Below, one piece after another: positions 52,648-63,615 of a stretch of 64,000 nt of DNA. Within the stretch, counting starts at the first letter, position 1. Each line of letters opens with the position of its first letter. The translations under genes and the position numbers were made by a program. Where the stretch lies: positions 868,001 through 932,000 of the forward strand of contig JAACJM010000003.1 of the NCBI GenBank assembly GCA_013368315.1, written 5' to 3'. The DNA is from Tetrapyrgos nigripes (Eukaryota; Basidiomycota; Agaricomycetes; Agaricales; Campanellaceae). A model generated the notes under the pieces. The model was given only the letters and a program-made list of their open reading frames with translations, searched no databases and was not told the origin of the DNA.

Positions 52648-54560
52648 ATGTCGGCGACTTCAAACAAACAAACTAATCCTACTGCTGAGGGCCACCGCGT
52701 GTATGTCTTCCTATTACCAACGTAACGATTGTTTTTGATATATTTCTTTTCCATAGTCAAATCTCCCTTAACCAATTAAATGGTTTGGTCTCCTTTTAGA
52801 CACTGTGCTCTGCCACTGACAGTCTGGTGCAGACGACGTCGCAACTCTCGTAGCAGAGAATACGGCACACTTGGCTAAAATAACTGACCTCCAAAAGGAA
52901 GTCAACGTTTATAAGCGTGCTTATGACGACCTCGATAACAAACATAAGGCGTTGGAGAATATTACAGCTGAACTGGAGAGGAAGAACGAAGATCTGGAGA
53001 CTCGGTTGAAGGTGAGCTCTTTACAAGCCATCAATGTGGAGTCTCTCAACCTCTCTATACATATAGGGCTCTCGTGTCGTTATTCTCATAGATGGGGATG
53101 GGTCCATCTTCCGCAAAGAACTGTTGTATCAAGGAACAAAGGGTGGACTGAGCGCTGCCCGGCAATTGTCAGATCATCTCACCCAGTTTCTGACCAGTAA
53201 TTATGGAAGTCGCCAATACAAACTATGGGTATACATCTTTCTCAATAAGGGTGGCCTTATGCAATCTCTAAAGCAAGGCGGTCATCCGCAGTGTGCAAAG
53301 AAGTTGGAGCAGTTTATGGCTGGATTCAATCAGGCAGCTGAGCGATTCTCAATGATTGATGTCGGCTGGGCTAAAGAAGCGGCTGACGCCAAAATAAAAA
53401 GTGAGTTGCATTTGTTCGATCTTCGGCGGATGTATCTCACCTTTGGAAAACGATAGCCTATCTGGAGGACGAAGTAAGGACCTCTCAAACCTTCAAGATA
53501 ATCTTCGGTGGTACGTCATCCTCTCTCACTTCGTCTTGACGCTGTGGGACCGAAACCCATGATATACAGGCTGCCACGATAACGGTTATGTGAACAACTT
53601 GAGGTCTCAGATCACAGCAGGGTACAGGGACAAGTTAGTCCTACTCAAGACCTACACTGAGATGGCAATGGGCATATCTGAACTCGGTCTTCCGACTATG
53701 TCAGTGACCGAGCTCTTCATGACAGAGAAACTCAGAATCACTTTCACTCCGGACATTGGCCACTCACGCTCAAACTCGATTCCCGCTACTCCGATGATAC
53801 ATCGTGACTCTGACACACTGAGTGTCACATCGGAACAGGCATTCAGTGATATGGGTTTGTATAGCCCACAAAAGGCGTTACTGGACCTTCCGGGTCCTAG
53901 CGGTAGTAACGATAAATCCTTTACCCTGAGCGCTTGTTCGCCGTTGCAGGCAGACAATCTGAACCTGGAGCCACTGAAGCCGAGACAACTTGATCCCAAA
54001 ATCGTTGAGTACTCGTGTCCATTTCTCCAGTTTTCTCAAGTCTTCTGACGTGTTTCGGCTTTTCTTACAGCCTATTCACAAAAGTATGTCTATATATCAT
54101 CTATCATGTTCCGTCCACTGAGGCCTTTATCTGCACTACAGATCAACCTCCACCCTGTAACCTATTTTATCTTGTGGGGGCCTGTAGAAACGGGCCTCGG
54201 TGCAAATTCGGTCACGATTATGAGCTAAACAAGAAGAGTTTGGCTGACATGAAGAAAGCCGTGAAGAGATCACCTTGTCCTTCCCTTAATAAAGGTATGT
54301 CGTGTTATCCTCGGCCCATCTCCTCTGGCTGATACATCACTTCTCGCGATCTAGGTGAACCCTGTAAGGACGGCGCCGCCTGCATTTATGGACATGCTTG
54401 CCCAGAATTAAGCAAATGCTTCTATCTGAAGCAGGGCAGATGCAGATTTGTTGGCGGTAAGACGTTCTTTTCTATTCGTGCCAGCACCATCATTGACGCT
54501 GAAGTTTGACATGCGTACATGTCTGCAGCCAATATGCATGCAGATCCACCGAAAGCCTAA
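52648..54560 (+). CDS. CCCH zinc-finger protein with N-terminal coiled coil and a conserved fungal (DUF7923-like) domain
   Basis: The start MSATSNKQTNPTAEGHR leads, through two small introns, into a coiled coil (AKITDLQKEVNVYKRAYDDL, ENITAELERKNEDLE). The central globular domain is RVVILIDGDGSIFRKELLYQ, YKLWVYIFLNKGGL, FNQAAERFSMIDVGWAKEAA, TFKIIFGGCHDNGYVNNLRS and TEMAMGISELGLPTMSV; its DGDG start suggests a NYN/PIN-like nuclease fold. After a Ser/Pro linker come CCCH fingers: CNLFYLVGACRNGPRCKFGH (C-x8-C-x5-C-x3-H), CPSLNKG with EPCKDGAACIYGH, and CFYLKQGRCRFVGANMH. It is probably an RNA-binding protein. The second intron's donor (GTTTGG at about 52782) is less certain than the others. Confidence 0.82.
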
Positions 54561-54973
54561 AGTGTTCACCACTAATTCAATGGAACACATACGCTACATA
54601 ACAGTGTATGAATCCAGTAAACATTATCAACATACATAATATCAACATAACATAGGCGTAGTCTACGGTGTCCATTTGGAGCCTAAAACTCTCATACATA
54701 CTACATAAAACTGAGGTCTTGTGCACTGAGCATTCGAACATCCAAGCTTTACAGCACCCACTATCCTGAATTTGCCCCAAGGACGCAAACCCTCTGTAGG
54801 TTCTGCTCGTCACAGCATCTTTTCCATCTTGGTGATCGTTTCATCATGAAAGCATTAATAGTTCATGAGGCCTGACCGCCTTAATATGACGCGCAGGCTC
54901 CTCACATGGAGTTCGGTGCGCAGTCAGCAGACTTGTTCGTACAGTGGTCCCAACAAGCACACACGGAAAACAA
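54561..54973. other. Intergenic between converging genes, 413 bp
   Basis: A/T-rich sequence with ACATAATATCAACATAACATAG-like words, but no clear repeat or RNA. It probably holds the 3' ends of the CCCH and apyrase transcripts. Confidence 0.55.
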
Positions 54974-57286
54974 TCATTCTTCGTGATGCAACTCGTGAAG
55001 ACTACCCACTCTTGAAATCGACCTGGGTACCATTGTGCTGTTTATTTGAGATGGTGTTCTTGATCTGGTAAACGATGAAGAAGCATTGAATTCGTCCACT
55101 AGCCCGGGTGACGGTAAGGGTGATGAAGACCTGGAAATGATCGAGCTCGAAGAGGACATGGAGGTGACCATTCCTCCTGTCCAGTCCGCAGCAGGCCTGA
55201 CCGGTGATCCCTTCGTTGGTGTTGTTTGCGAATCACGAACAGTGTTCCCCGAGATGCTCAGAACTGGAGGCCGATGATTTCTCACCAGTCGTCGAGACGA
55301 TGGTCGTAAGGAAGGGGGAAGAACTCGTCGGAGCCATTTCCTAAAGGCGGATGGAGCTGATGAGGTGTTGCCATTCATCGCTGACCCGTTACCGTTCAAG
55401 AATTGGCCTTCTTCTAATGCGTAAGAATCCGTGTCCCGTTTGGCAACACCTCGAATGGTGCGTAAGCAAGCAGCACGGAGTTGGCGACGTAAAGGACATA
55501 AAACTAGACTCATGATGAAAAACACTGAAAGATAGAATAGGAAGAGGGCTGGATTGAAGCCGAGTGATGTACGGTGCAAGGAAGGAGGCAGGTGAGGCGT
55601 GAGTTTGTCTTCGAGTACGTCGAAGAATGGGCGAATCGGTTGGATAGGGAAATTTTCTTTGTCAGGAATGTCGTCTAGGGGATCGACAATAGGTTTGTCT
55701 GAGGCTTTCAGGGGTGGAACCTCCTTACTAGCCTCAAGAACCATTTTGCCCAATGTCCAACTAATTGCAATGTCATCAACGGTGTCTATAGACTGGAACG
55801 TCGGCTTCTTTCCTAAACCTTTGCTTTCTGCCTGTTCAACCACTCTTTCGCCCTCTGTGGTGGCATTCCCTCCGGAGTCTATGATCCTAGGCATCCCAAT
55901 ACCCTCGTGAAGTACATTTGCAATCCATGCAGCCTTGAAACATTGCATCTGCAATCGTGGTATTTCAACCTCAGGACCCCACTTGCCAACCTCTACAATC
56001 TGCCCGTCCTTCCCTTCGACTTCACCATCCCCGGCATTACGGTGTATCTTCATCGACGCCTCGTGTTCAAGTACAATGCTTTCCCATTCTCGAGAGCAAA
56101 AGTTGGAAGCGGCGCGCTCGTACTGAACAAAGTCGTAAGCACCTCCAAGACCAAAGACATGTTCAGACGAGAACCAATATTCCGAAACGCCGATGAAGTG
56201 AGAAACGGAGAAGTCGATGTGAGGAACATGGACACCATTCATCAGACAGGGTGTGTCTGGACACGGTGCATTCTTGTTGAGCAACGTGGACGACTTATTC
56301 ATGCACTGTTCGAAATCTCCAGTCCCGATCAAATGATGTGCCTGCTTGGCATGTTCAGCCGTTTGGCCCAGATGCACCGGATGTTCTGTCAACTCCAAGT
56401 TTTTTGGAAGACAAGGATCGGAGACAACGTCATCAGAGTTATCTGTGCGTGAAGCCTCAAACTCGTTGACAGCCATCCCGACGTATCTCTCCCTGGCCTG
56501 ATTGGTTCCATACCCAAGCCATGTCGTGACGAAGACTTTATGTTGGATTTCTTCGCCTCCCAGAAGACGTAGTCGGACGTCAATAAGTGTGCTGGAATCC
56601 TCCTGATGAGCTTTGTCGGGTTCAAATGCAATCTGCGTGGATGCACCGCCCATGTCCAGGAAACCATACGTGGTGCGATCTGAGCCAGTGAATCCATCCA
56701 TAAGGTAGTTGACCGCGATCCAACCGAATAAACCCTCCTCTTCTCCCGTTATGATGCGGATGTTATTGCCACAAGGGCCTGCAGCAGAGGTGCCGTCTAT
56801 TTTGAAATCTGAATGCCGTACAAAGAAATCACAGGTTTCTTTAAGAATTTCGACTTGCTCCCCTGAGGAGAGGAGGCGCATGCCAGCAGTTGCCAATAGA
56901 AAGATGGGTGTTTCTTTGTGTAGAGAAGGGGGAACGTATTCTATTGCATGAGCCAGTAAAGGCCTGAGATATGCTGTCAGGTCTCCCGGATGGTCGGCAA
57001 AAGAAGAGATACCTATGGAAAACAACATGGTGCTATAGCATTCATGCACGATATACAAACGACTTCACGCACCTGGTTCCACTTTGTACGACCAGTTCTC
57101 TCCGTCCTGTGTCCCTTTCTCGACCTTGGGCAACGTATGAGCAACGCGCTCGCCTTCGTCATGTAAAGCAGCAATGGGATTCTTCCAGCTGTAAATTTGG
57201 ACCCTTGACCCAGACGAACCAGCGTCTATGACAATACCAAAGTGTCGACCAGCCAACCAGGTATTGCCTACAGTCGGAGGAGGCAT
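54974..57286 (-). CDS. YND1: Nucleoside diphosphatase/apyrase of the GDA1/CD39 family (Ynd1-like)
   Basis: Exons 57286-57073 and 57012-54974 give 750 residues. Apyrase conserved regions are plain: ACR1 GIVIDAGSSGSRVQIYSW (residues 17-34), ACR2 FLLATAGMRLL (about 115), ACR3 TGEEEGLFGWIAVNYLM and ACR4 YGFLDMGGASTQIAFEP. A single membrane segment, LFLFYLSVFFIMSLVL (about 560), is followed by a Ser-rich, basic cytosolic tail. Ynd1-type enzymes work in the Golgi, hydrolysing nucleoside di- and triphosphates so that GMP can be exchanged for nucleotide sugar during glycosylation. No N-terminal anchor is visible, again like Ynd1 rather than Gda1. Divergent to MDM12, 222 bp apart. Confidence 0.92.
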
Positions 57287-57508
57287 CTTGCGTTGTTGAT
57301 GTCGGTGAAGACGGGTTCAGCGGGTGCCTATCACGTGCATATGTAACCTCCCTGAGTGAAACGACGTTGCAGTTACGTCGGGACTTGGAAATCCGAGTTT
57401 TTGTGGTATGTGCTATTACATTTCTTCCATGGCTAGACGAATAAGAAGGACGTTTAGGAGCAAAAAAAATCGCGCGTTTGAAATTGTTAATTAACGCGTC
57501 GTCAAGCC
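57287..57508. promoter_or_regulatory. Shared upstream region of apyrase (minus) and MDM12 (plus)
   Basis: 222 bp between start codons. AACGCGTCG at about 57493-57501 contains ACGCGT, the core of the yeast MluI cell-cycle box; whether it is used here is unknown. An A-run (57463-57470) lies next to it. Confidence 0.4.
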
Positions 57509-58651
57509 ATGTCCATTGACCTAGAATGGAACAGCTTGGATTCTTCGCTATCCGACAAGTTAGTCGACATACTTAACAGGCAGCTCAGTCAAACATCCCG
57601 GCCTTCCTTCATTGGTCCCGTGGAAGTCATTTCTTTGAACTTTGGTTCGACTTCCCCAGATGTAGAGCTAGTCGACCTCCGAGACATCTATCGCGATTTC
57701 CTCGAAGATGATGAAGATAACTCTGATCAGGAACCGGCCAAAGTTACTGAAAATGCCGAAGAAGACGACGACGGATTTGAATGGGTGTCTAGAAGGGCAG
57801 CAAAACGAGAGGAAGGGTTGGCATTCCAACAATATCCGCATTTGCGTTATGGAAGAGGCGGTCCTATGGACATGTTTGCCTCTACACCATCATTAAACAC
57901 CCACTTGGAACCATATAATCCGACACACAGTCTCGTCGACTATCGACCGTTGCATATGTCTTGGCCTAATATGCCAATGTACGCCAGTTCCATGTCACAA
58001 ATACCCATGTCTGCCCCAGCCAACCGAAGGAGTTTCGAGACGGGTGGTGACCCGGCCTCACCACTTCACAACTCCAACGACGACATTGGCCAAGGCTCCG
58101 CACCGCAGAATGCACATTCGGAACAACAGCCTCCAGATCCCCCACCCAATAACCACCCAAATCTCCAGCTGCATTTCCACGTAAACTGGAACTCAGACCT
58201 GCGCATCACCCTGACGACATCTCTTCTCATAAACTATCCCTCACCCATGTTCATGTCCTTACCAATCAAGCTTTCGGTCACTGGTCTCATCTTCACCGGG
58301 GAGATTGCAGTAGCATACGAAGGCGAACGTGGTCGGGTCCATCTTTGCATATTGGATGACCTTGACCCTTACGGTCCAGCAGCCGATCGTCCAAAACGAG
58401 ACGCGAGTCATACGCCTCCAGAACTAGACCTCGATGATGAATCACCCACCATGACTAGACACTCAAAACCCCTGCCAATTGGAAAGCGTCTCCTGCCTTC
58501 GATTTTTATTGAGAGCGAGATCGGTCAGACAGATAAGCATGTTCTGAAGAACGTGACACGTGTGGAAAGATTTATACAGGATGTGATCAGGAAGACCATA
58601 GAAGAAGAGCTTATTTTTCCAAACTTCCATACTCTGGTCATGGGCGGCTGA
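57509..58651 (+). CDS. MDM12: Mdm12, SMP-domain subunit of the ER-mitochondria encounter structure (ERMES)
   Basis: An intronless gene of 380 residues. The N-terminus MSIDLEWNSLDSSLSDKLVD and FIGPVEVISLNFGSTSPDVE are typical of Mdm12 and begin the SMP lipid-binding fold. The fold resumes after a 150-residue acidic and Pro/Ser-rich insertion: LQLHFHVNWNSDLRITLTTS, LINYPSPMFMSLPIKLSVTG and LIFTGEIAVAYEGERGRVHL. The end LPSIFIESEIGQTDKHVLKN with VERFIQDVIRKTIEEELIFP is the C-terminal helix region. Mdm12 binds Mmm1 and Mdm34 and takes part in phospholipid exchange between ER and mitochondria. Absence of introns is unusual among its neighbours. Confidence 0.95.
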   Translation: MSIDLEWNSLDSSLSDKLVDILNRQLSQTSRPSFIGPVEVISLNFGSTSPDVELVDLRDIYRDFLEDDEDNSDQEPAKVTENAEEDDDGFEWVSRRAAKREEGLAFQQYPHLRYGRGGPMDMFASTPSLNTHLEPYNPTHSLVDYRPLHMSWPNMPMYASSMSQIPMSAPANRRSFETGGDPASPLHNSNDDIGQGSAPQNAHSEQQPPDPPPNNHPNLQLHFHVNWNSDLRITLTTSLLINYPSPMFMSLPIKLSVTGLIFTGEIAVAYEGERGRVHLCILDDLDPYGPAADRPKRDASHTPPELDLDDESPTMTRHSKPLPIGKRLLPSIFIESEIGQTDKHVLKNVTRVERFIQDVIRKTIEEELIFPNFHTLVMGG

Positions 58652-58777
58652 AGGAGGGAACAGAGTCGGATACAGTTTATTACAGGCACAGAGGACGTTT
58701 ACAACAAAGCATTGTACTAATTGCCACGTTAATCCATGTACACGGACGGTAATCTACACAAATTACATACACACACA

Positions 58778-61163
58778 TCATGTCAACGACTTACTCATGT
58801 ACGGTCCGTCCAGCTCGTATCCTAGCTTGCGGTAATAGTCTCTGGTACCGACGCCTGAGAAGATGGGGCGTCAGCTTCCCAGAAACTTACAACTGTAAAA
58901 CTCACCTGAGATGACTGCCAGCTTAATGCTCCCATGCTCTTCTCTCGCAATACGCTCAGCTTCCTCCATTAATAAGGTTCCAAAACCCTAAAATTTAAAG
59001 CAAGAAAACAACCGTGGACGACGTAAGAAGAAAGGAATAGAACCGCAATCAGACAGACAAAACCGTAGAGAAATAGAAGACCAGAAGGAAGGCCAGCATA
59101 AATTTCACGATCAGCAAAATGTATTGGCTCATAGTAGAAGAGACTGACTTGATGTTGGAATTTACTCGGATCCCTTCCATGCACTGGTACAGCTGTACCA
59201 TATACGTGCAGCTCCCTGACAATACTACAACCTTCCTCTCCCTCTTTCCGCACTAACTCCGGCCGGAAAGTCCCTTCCTCCGAGCACTTCCTCAATCGGA
59301 GCAGTCCAATTAGAATGTCCTTCTCCGGATCTTCATACGATAAGAAGGTTTCCCATCCGCCGTTTGCAGTGTAGTCACGTCGAAGTAGCTCTACAGACTC
59401 CGGGCGCACTTTGTGATGTATCTCGTGGATCTAAGGGCAGAGGAGGTGGGATCAAGAACGAGAATAAGCACTCAGTCATCGGAAAGAAATAAGAAAGAAC
59501 AGGACGTACCCCTACTTCACGAAACCTCACATCGCGGCATTCGGCACCGAAGTCCTTCATACGATTCAAGGCCAATTCACGCAAGTTTCCAGAGTTTTCA
59601 CAGCCACTGGTTACCAACGGAAGGGGAATATCTCTGAAATTTACCAAGTTGAGTGAGGAGGAAAGAAATACGGTACGTCGATGTCGTTACCTCTGCACTC
59701 GATAGACCCGTGTCCATGGTGGCACTAGGGCTAAGATCCTTGCCACCACGTCCACCAGAACATTTGGAGTGTAATTCTTGTATCTCCCGGTGCGCCATAA
59801 CTCGTAAAGCCCTGTGCCTCGGATAACCAGGGTAGGGTAGATTTTCAAACCGTCACTCCGGAAAGCAGGGTTTTCAAAATATTCTTTGAATTGTTCAAGG
59901 TCACGCTCGAGGCCTACATTGGGTAAATCTGGCATCATGTGTGCGACGACTTTGAAACCTGCGTCTTTGGCGAGGTGGAAGGACTCCGTGACAGCTCGGA
60001 CAGTGTGGCCACGATTAGTGTCACGGGCGACGTCCTCGTAGACAGATTGTACACCAATTTCAAGGCGAGTACATCCGTAGCGAAGCATTTGACTGGGATG
60101 AATATTTTCAGTAAAAGCCTTAGTTGGAAGTGAAGAAAGCGCACCTCAGGTGAGGTCGTAGACAATAATCTGGCCGTGTTTCTATTGTAATGCCTATGGC
60201 TTTAGATTTGCTTTGCTCGGAGTATCTGTAGACGTAACCTAAGCCATCGAGAAAACGCTGAGAGAGACCGGAAATACCTGACAGCCTCATCGACATCTGT
60301 CCCAGTAAACCCAGACAACGCATTATGCAACTGTGCCACAAATTTTGCTCTGTAGTCTTCAGGCATACTCATGAAGGTGCCACCCATGATAATGAATTCG
60401 ACCTGTAGTCAACGGTCAGATAAGAAGTGAAAAGTGAGTGCGAAACACACCTTGTCCACATTATGACCCAAAGCCTTCAACTGCTCAACACGACCTCGCG
60501 TCTGTTCATACGGGTCATATCTGTGAATCAGATCTTAGAGGTGACAATATAATGGGAGGATGCAGCTCACCTGGCCCGAATGGCGCGCATACTTGTGGGC
60601 TCATATCCGGTGTAACTTTGCGTACTGTAGTCAAAGTCCGAGTCAGGTCCTCCGGGGCAATATCTGATAGCAACCGTTAGATTTATCTTCAGTATAGATG
60701 TTTGTGATTCGCACACGCAGATATTTCCTGTCATAGCGATATGTGGGCATCGATGAGGCTTGCACATAACTGCAACCACTGCAATCTAGACACAGTAACG
60801 AAAAGCTTTAATCAGGCATCCAAGTGCAATAAACTTCGCAACTCACTCCGCTAGCTGTCCGAATAGGTCTCGCCCTCAATTTGGGTAGCAAGGCCTTCTT
60901 GTGTTCATCAGGTATAGCACTTATGATATCCACCAGCCTTGGAACCCCTCCATACGAATACTTTTTGCTAATTTTTGCCCTCAGAACATTGAGCGAAACG
61001 GTTTCATTTGCATCATGAGCCTTGATGAGTTCAGCAGCGATTCCTGAAGTCACCCGAAGCAGAGTTTCTGCTTGCGAAGGGCCTAGAAGGTAATTTATCA
61101 GTTTTTTCAAGGCTAAGAACGAGTAGCACATGCCACACCATCCACTTTTGATCCCTGTACCAT
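58778..61163 (-). CDS. ELP3: Elp3, catalytic subunit of Elongator (radical SAM / acetyltransferase), twelve exons
   Basis: Exons 61163-61139, 61082-60847, 60785-60715, 60663-60571, 60520-60451, 60402-60278, 60225-60145, 60092-59691, 59633-59510, 59430-59149, 58987-58906 and 58854-58778 join to 555 residues. The N-terminus [19 protein letters not shown] is the tRNA-contacting helix. The radical SAM cysteines lie in [12 protein letters not shown], split by an intron from [35 protein letters not shown] and [16 protein letters not shown] follow. The GNAT domain begins near residue 410, with [23 protein letters not shown] and [20 protein letters not shown]. Elongator adds carboxymethyl groups to wobble uridines of tRNA. 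The initiator was chosen because exon 1 (MVQGSKVDG) joins in phase. Confidence 0.95.
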
Positions 61164-61812
61164 TTCCAAATGTTGGGGCTGGAATTAAGATCAATGATAG
61201 ATATAGTTAGAGATTCTAGTATGTGGTTGCGGAAGGTCAGAGCGTGGAACGGATTTTCTCGACTAAGCGAGTCGCGTACCAATCACATTTCTTTCCAAAC
61301 GTCCTACTAATCCACGATTCACAATTTCCTCATCTCTCAAAAGACACTGGACTGCTCAGCCTTCACTGCTGTGAAAAGTTTTACGCAACCTTTTGTCCGC
61401 GCGATATAACTGCCCTAGACTCTATTACTACCCCATTCTTGGCCAAACCAGTATCTACCCCGAGTCGTCTCAACTGTGTCTACTTGCACTCGTGCCCGCT
61501 GCCGGTTTTCGCAAGACCGGGACTTCCGACTCTATTGTCGCTCTCCATTTTCTCAACTTAGATGCGTTGGGCCTGTACCGCCCTCTTCTGCTACGACGTC
61601 GTTCGACGTTATCCCGATGGGGACAAAGAAAGGCACGACCTTTTTATCCGCTAACTACGGCCAAAGACAGTGCGCCTCCACATGATATTTATAGTATTCG
61701 TCTGCTTTCCAAACCGACAACTGAAAGCTATTTAGATGCATTGAGGACCGTTGGCACCCCAGACTTTTCCATTGCGACTATTCAGCCTTATACGCTGTAA
61801 TTGCTGAAAGCC
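61164..61812. other. Divergent upstream region with a long open frame lacking ATG
   Basis: Between ELP3 and the Lgt-like gene. From 61393 to the TAA at 61798-61800 the frame is open for 135 codons and is the same frame as the downstream gene. It contains no methionine codon. It reads LVPAAGFRKTGTSDSIVALH, LLRRRSTLSRWGQRKARPFY and TTESYLDALRTVGTPDFSI. It could be leader sequence, an exon of an unrecognised longer gene, or chance. A 36 bp GT-AG segment (61797-61832) would remove the stop and keep the frame, but that is shorter than the other introns here. Confidence 0.35.
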
Positions 61813-63615
61813 ATGATGTCGTATCTGGCTAGCTATTCAGAAGTTTCAAGGCCACTCTTCCTTGCCTTCACCATCTATTATCTTGTCGAGTGCCTGCTTC
61901 GGTATCTCGTTGGCACACATCTCCACAATCATACTTTCCAGTCTGTCTTGCGCTCTTCCTACAAAGAGCCAGTCTACTATGGAATCCTTCTTGGTGCCAT
62001 CATATCACTCTTTTCAACACCTTTCTGCCTTTCAGCGTTATGGGCCTCCAACCCATTCTCTCCCCTTCCACCGACCTTCTCTACTTCGGCAGAGATCTGC
62101 ATCACGTCTCGCACCGTCCTCTTCATCTCGGAGTTGAATCGGTTGGACATGTATCCTGCCTATATTTATCATCATCTAGGCTCGATAGCTGCCGTTCTGT
62201 CAGCTTTACACCTAGGTGCCCCGGAGCTGCTATACCTTCCGTTCACCACACTGGTTTCCGAAATTCCTGGGGATTTAATCTGGATCCTGACTGCACATCG
62301 CGATCTTCGTGATTCGTCCTCTTTTGCACGTTGGGGAGAATCGTGGAGGCACACAGTGAAGTGCGTTAATTTTTGGATGTACGCTGTCTTCCGGGTTCCA
62401 AGCATTCCGGCAATGGCTTACACGTTTTGGGTTGCCATTGAAAAATATCAGTGGACAGGCCAGCGTGCAGTTGTCTTCGTCAGTTGGGTTTCGATCATTT
62501 TGGGAAGTTATTCGTTCTGGATCTGGAGGTATCTTAGATCGCAAAGCAGAACGTCGGTGGCACCAGCGGAGGTTACGGTTGTACGTGATACGGCCACGAC
62601 TGAGAAGCTGGCAAAAGCCAACGACGTTAACAAGGTGGCAGCCAGCAAAGCATGGACGTACTCTTTTGACCACCCTATTCATGTGCAACTACCCTCCAAT
62701 ATCATCTTGACGCTGTATGGCCCTCTCATGGGTCTCGCGCTCTCCTCCTTGACCCTGGTTTCGTTCACCCTTACACATGGACCGTTACAACTTTTGGCTG
62801 TTTCCCTTTCTGTAACAGTCATGTTTGCGGTCCTGTTCGCCCGAATCCTCTGTCTGGTATACGAAGACACGATTCCTGTTTTCCTCCGTGATCCCATTCG
62901 GGTGTTTTTGCGACCTGGATTTTGGCTTCACGGAGGAGTTTTTGGTGCAGCGTTGGGCTTGTCACTGTGCTCATATGTGCTCAAATTGGTCGATATTCGC
63001 CAAGTTGTACCAGCTCTGTGTATCGGCTTTCCATTATACGAATCCATATCCAGGTTGGGATGTCACACATACGGGTGTTGCTACGGACGAATCGTACGTC
63101 CAGGGGAGACTTCCTCGTCAAGTCTACTCAAAATCTTCTCGCCAGTCACATATGTGACCTATTCTGCCGCGGCCGTCAGGCATCAACCCAATCTGCGCGG
63201 CAAGCCACTCTACCCTATCCAGAAAATTTCTTCTTGCCTTTTTTTCGCACAATTTGTCGCAATCCTACTGCTTCTGGCTGTAGGACGACTGGATAAGGGC
63301 ACGGCGGGAGGTATTTCGCTTACGATACATGCTATCATCCGTCTATGGACAGAGTTTTACCGGAATGATTTCCGCGGAGAAATTTGGGGCATTGTTCCTT
63401 TGACAGCGACCGGACAGATAGCTCTTCTTCAATGTTTCGTTGGGCTGTTTATGAGTTTGGTCTGGCGGGCGGAAACGGTCAGCATTGGGTCAATGGACAT
63501 TTGCAATATCTTAACAGACACTTCAGCTGTTATCTGTTTGGTTTTCATCTTCGGTTTGGGAACAGCGGTCTATGGGTTACACAAAGGCGGCATTGGGAAA
63601 GGGATCGTAGGCTGA
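61813..63615 (+). CDS. Polytopic membrane protein: TLC-like N-terminal half fused to an Lgt (prolipoprotein diacylglyceryl transferase)-like half
   Basis: An intronless gene of 600 residues from ATG 61813. Residues 1-240 hold several membrane spans with YHHLGSIAAVLSALHLG, FTTLVSEIPGDLIWILTAH and WRHTVKCVNFWMYAVFRVP, resembling a TLC (TRAM/LAG1/CLN8) domain. After a hydrophilic linker (about 245-290) the second half has PGFWLHGGVFGAALGL, FPLYESISRLGCHTYGCCYG with R next, GKPLYPIQKISSCLFFAQFV, IIRLWTEFYRNDFRGEIWG and VPLTATGQIALLQ. In order and spacing these match bacterial Lgt landmarks: the H-G-G loop, the R-x-G...YGR signature, the HPTQ-like Y-P-I-Q, the RFxxEFxR block and the LTxGQ end. Lgt transfers diacylglycerol to lipoprotein cysteines; eukaryotes lack that pathway, so the real substrate is unknown. 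Family assignment is by motif only. Confidence 0.7.
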   Translation: MMSYLASYSEVSRPLFLAFTIYYLVECLLRYLVGTHLHNHTFQSVLRSSYKEPVYYGILLGAIISLFSTPFCLSALWASNPFSPLPPTFSTSAEICITSRTVLFISELNRLDMYPAYIYHHLGSIAAVLSALHLGAPELLYLPFTTLVSEIPGDLIWILTAHRDLRDSSSFARWGESWRHTVKCVNFWMYAVFRVPSIPAMAYTFWVAIEKYQWTGQRAVVFVSWVSIILGSYSFWIWRYLRSQSRTSVAPAEVTVVRDTATTEKLAKANDVNKVAASKAWTYSFDHPIHVQLPSNIILTLYGPLMGLALSSLTLVSFTLTHGPLQLLAVSLSVTVMFAVLFARILCLVYEDTIPVFLRDPIRVFLRPGFWLHGGVFGAALGLSLCSYVLKLVDIRQVVPALCIGFPLYESISRLGCHTYGCCYGRIVRPGETSSSSLLKIFSPVTYVTYSAAAVRHQPNLRGKPLYPIQKISSCLFFAQFVAILLLLAVGRLDKGTAGGISLTIHAIIRLWTEFYRNDFRGEIWGIVPLTATGQIALLQCFVGLFMSLVWRAETVSIGSMDICNILTDTSAVICLVFIFGLGTAVYGLHKGGIGKGIVG

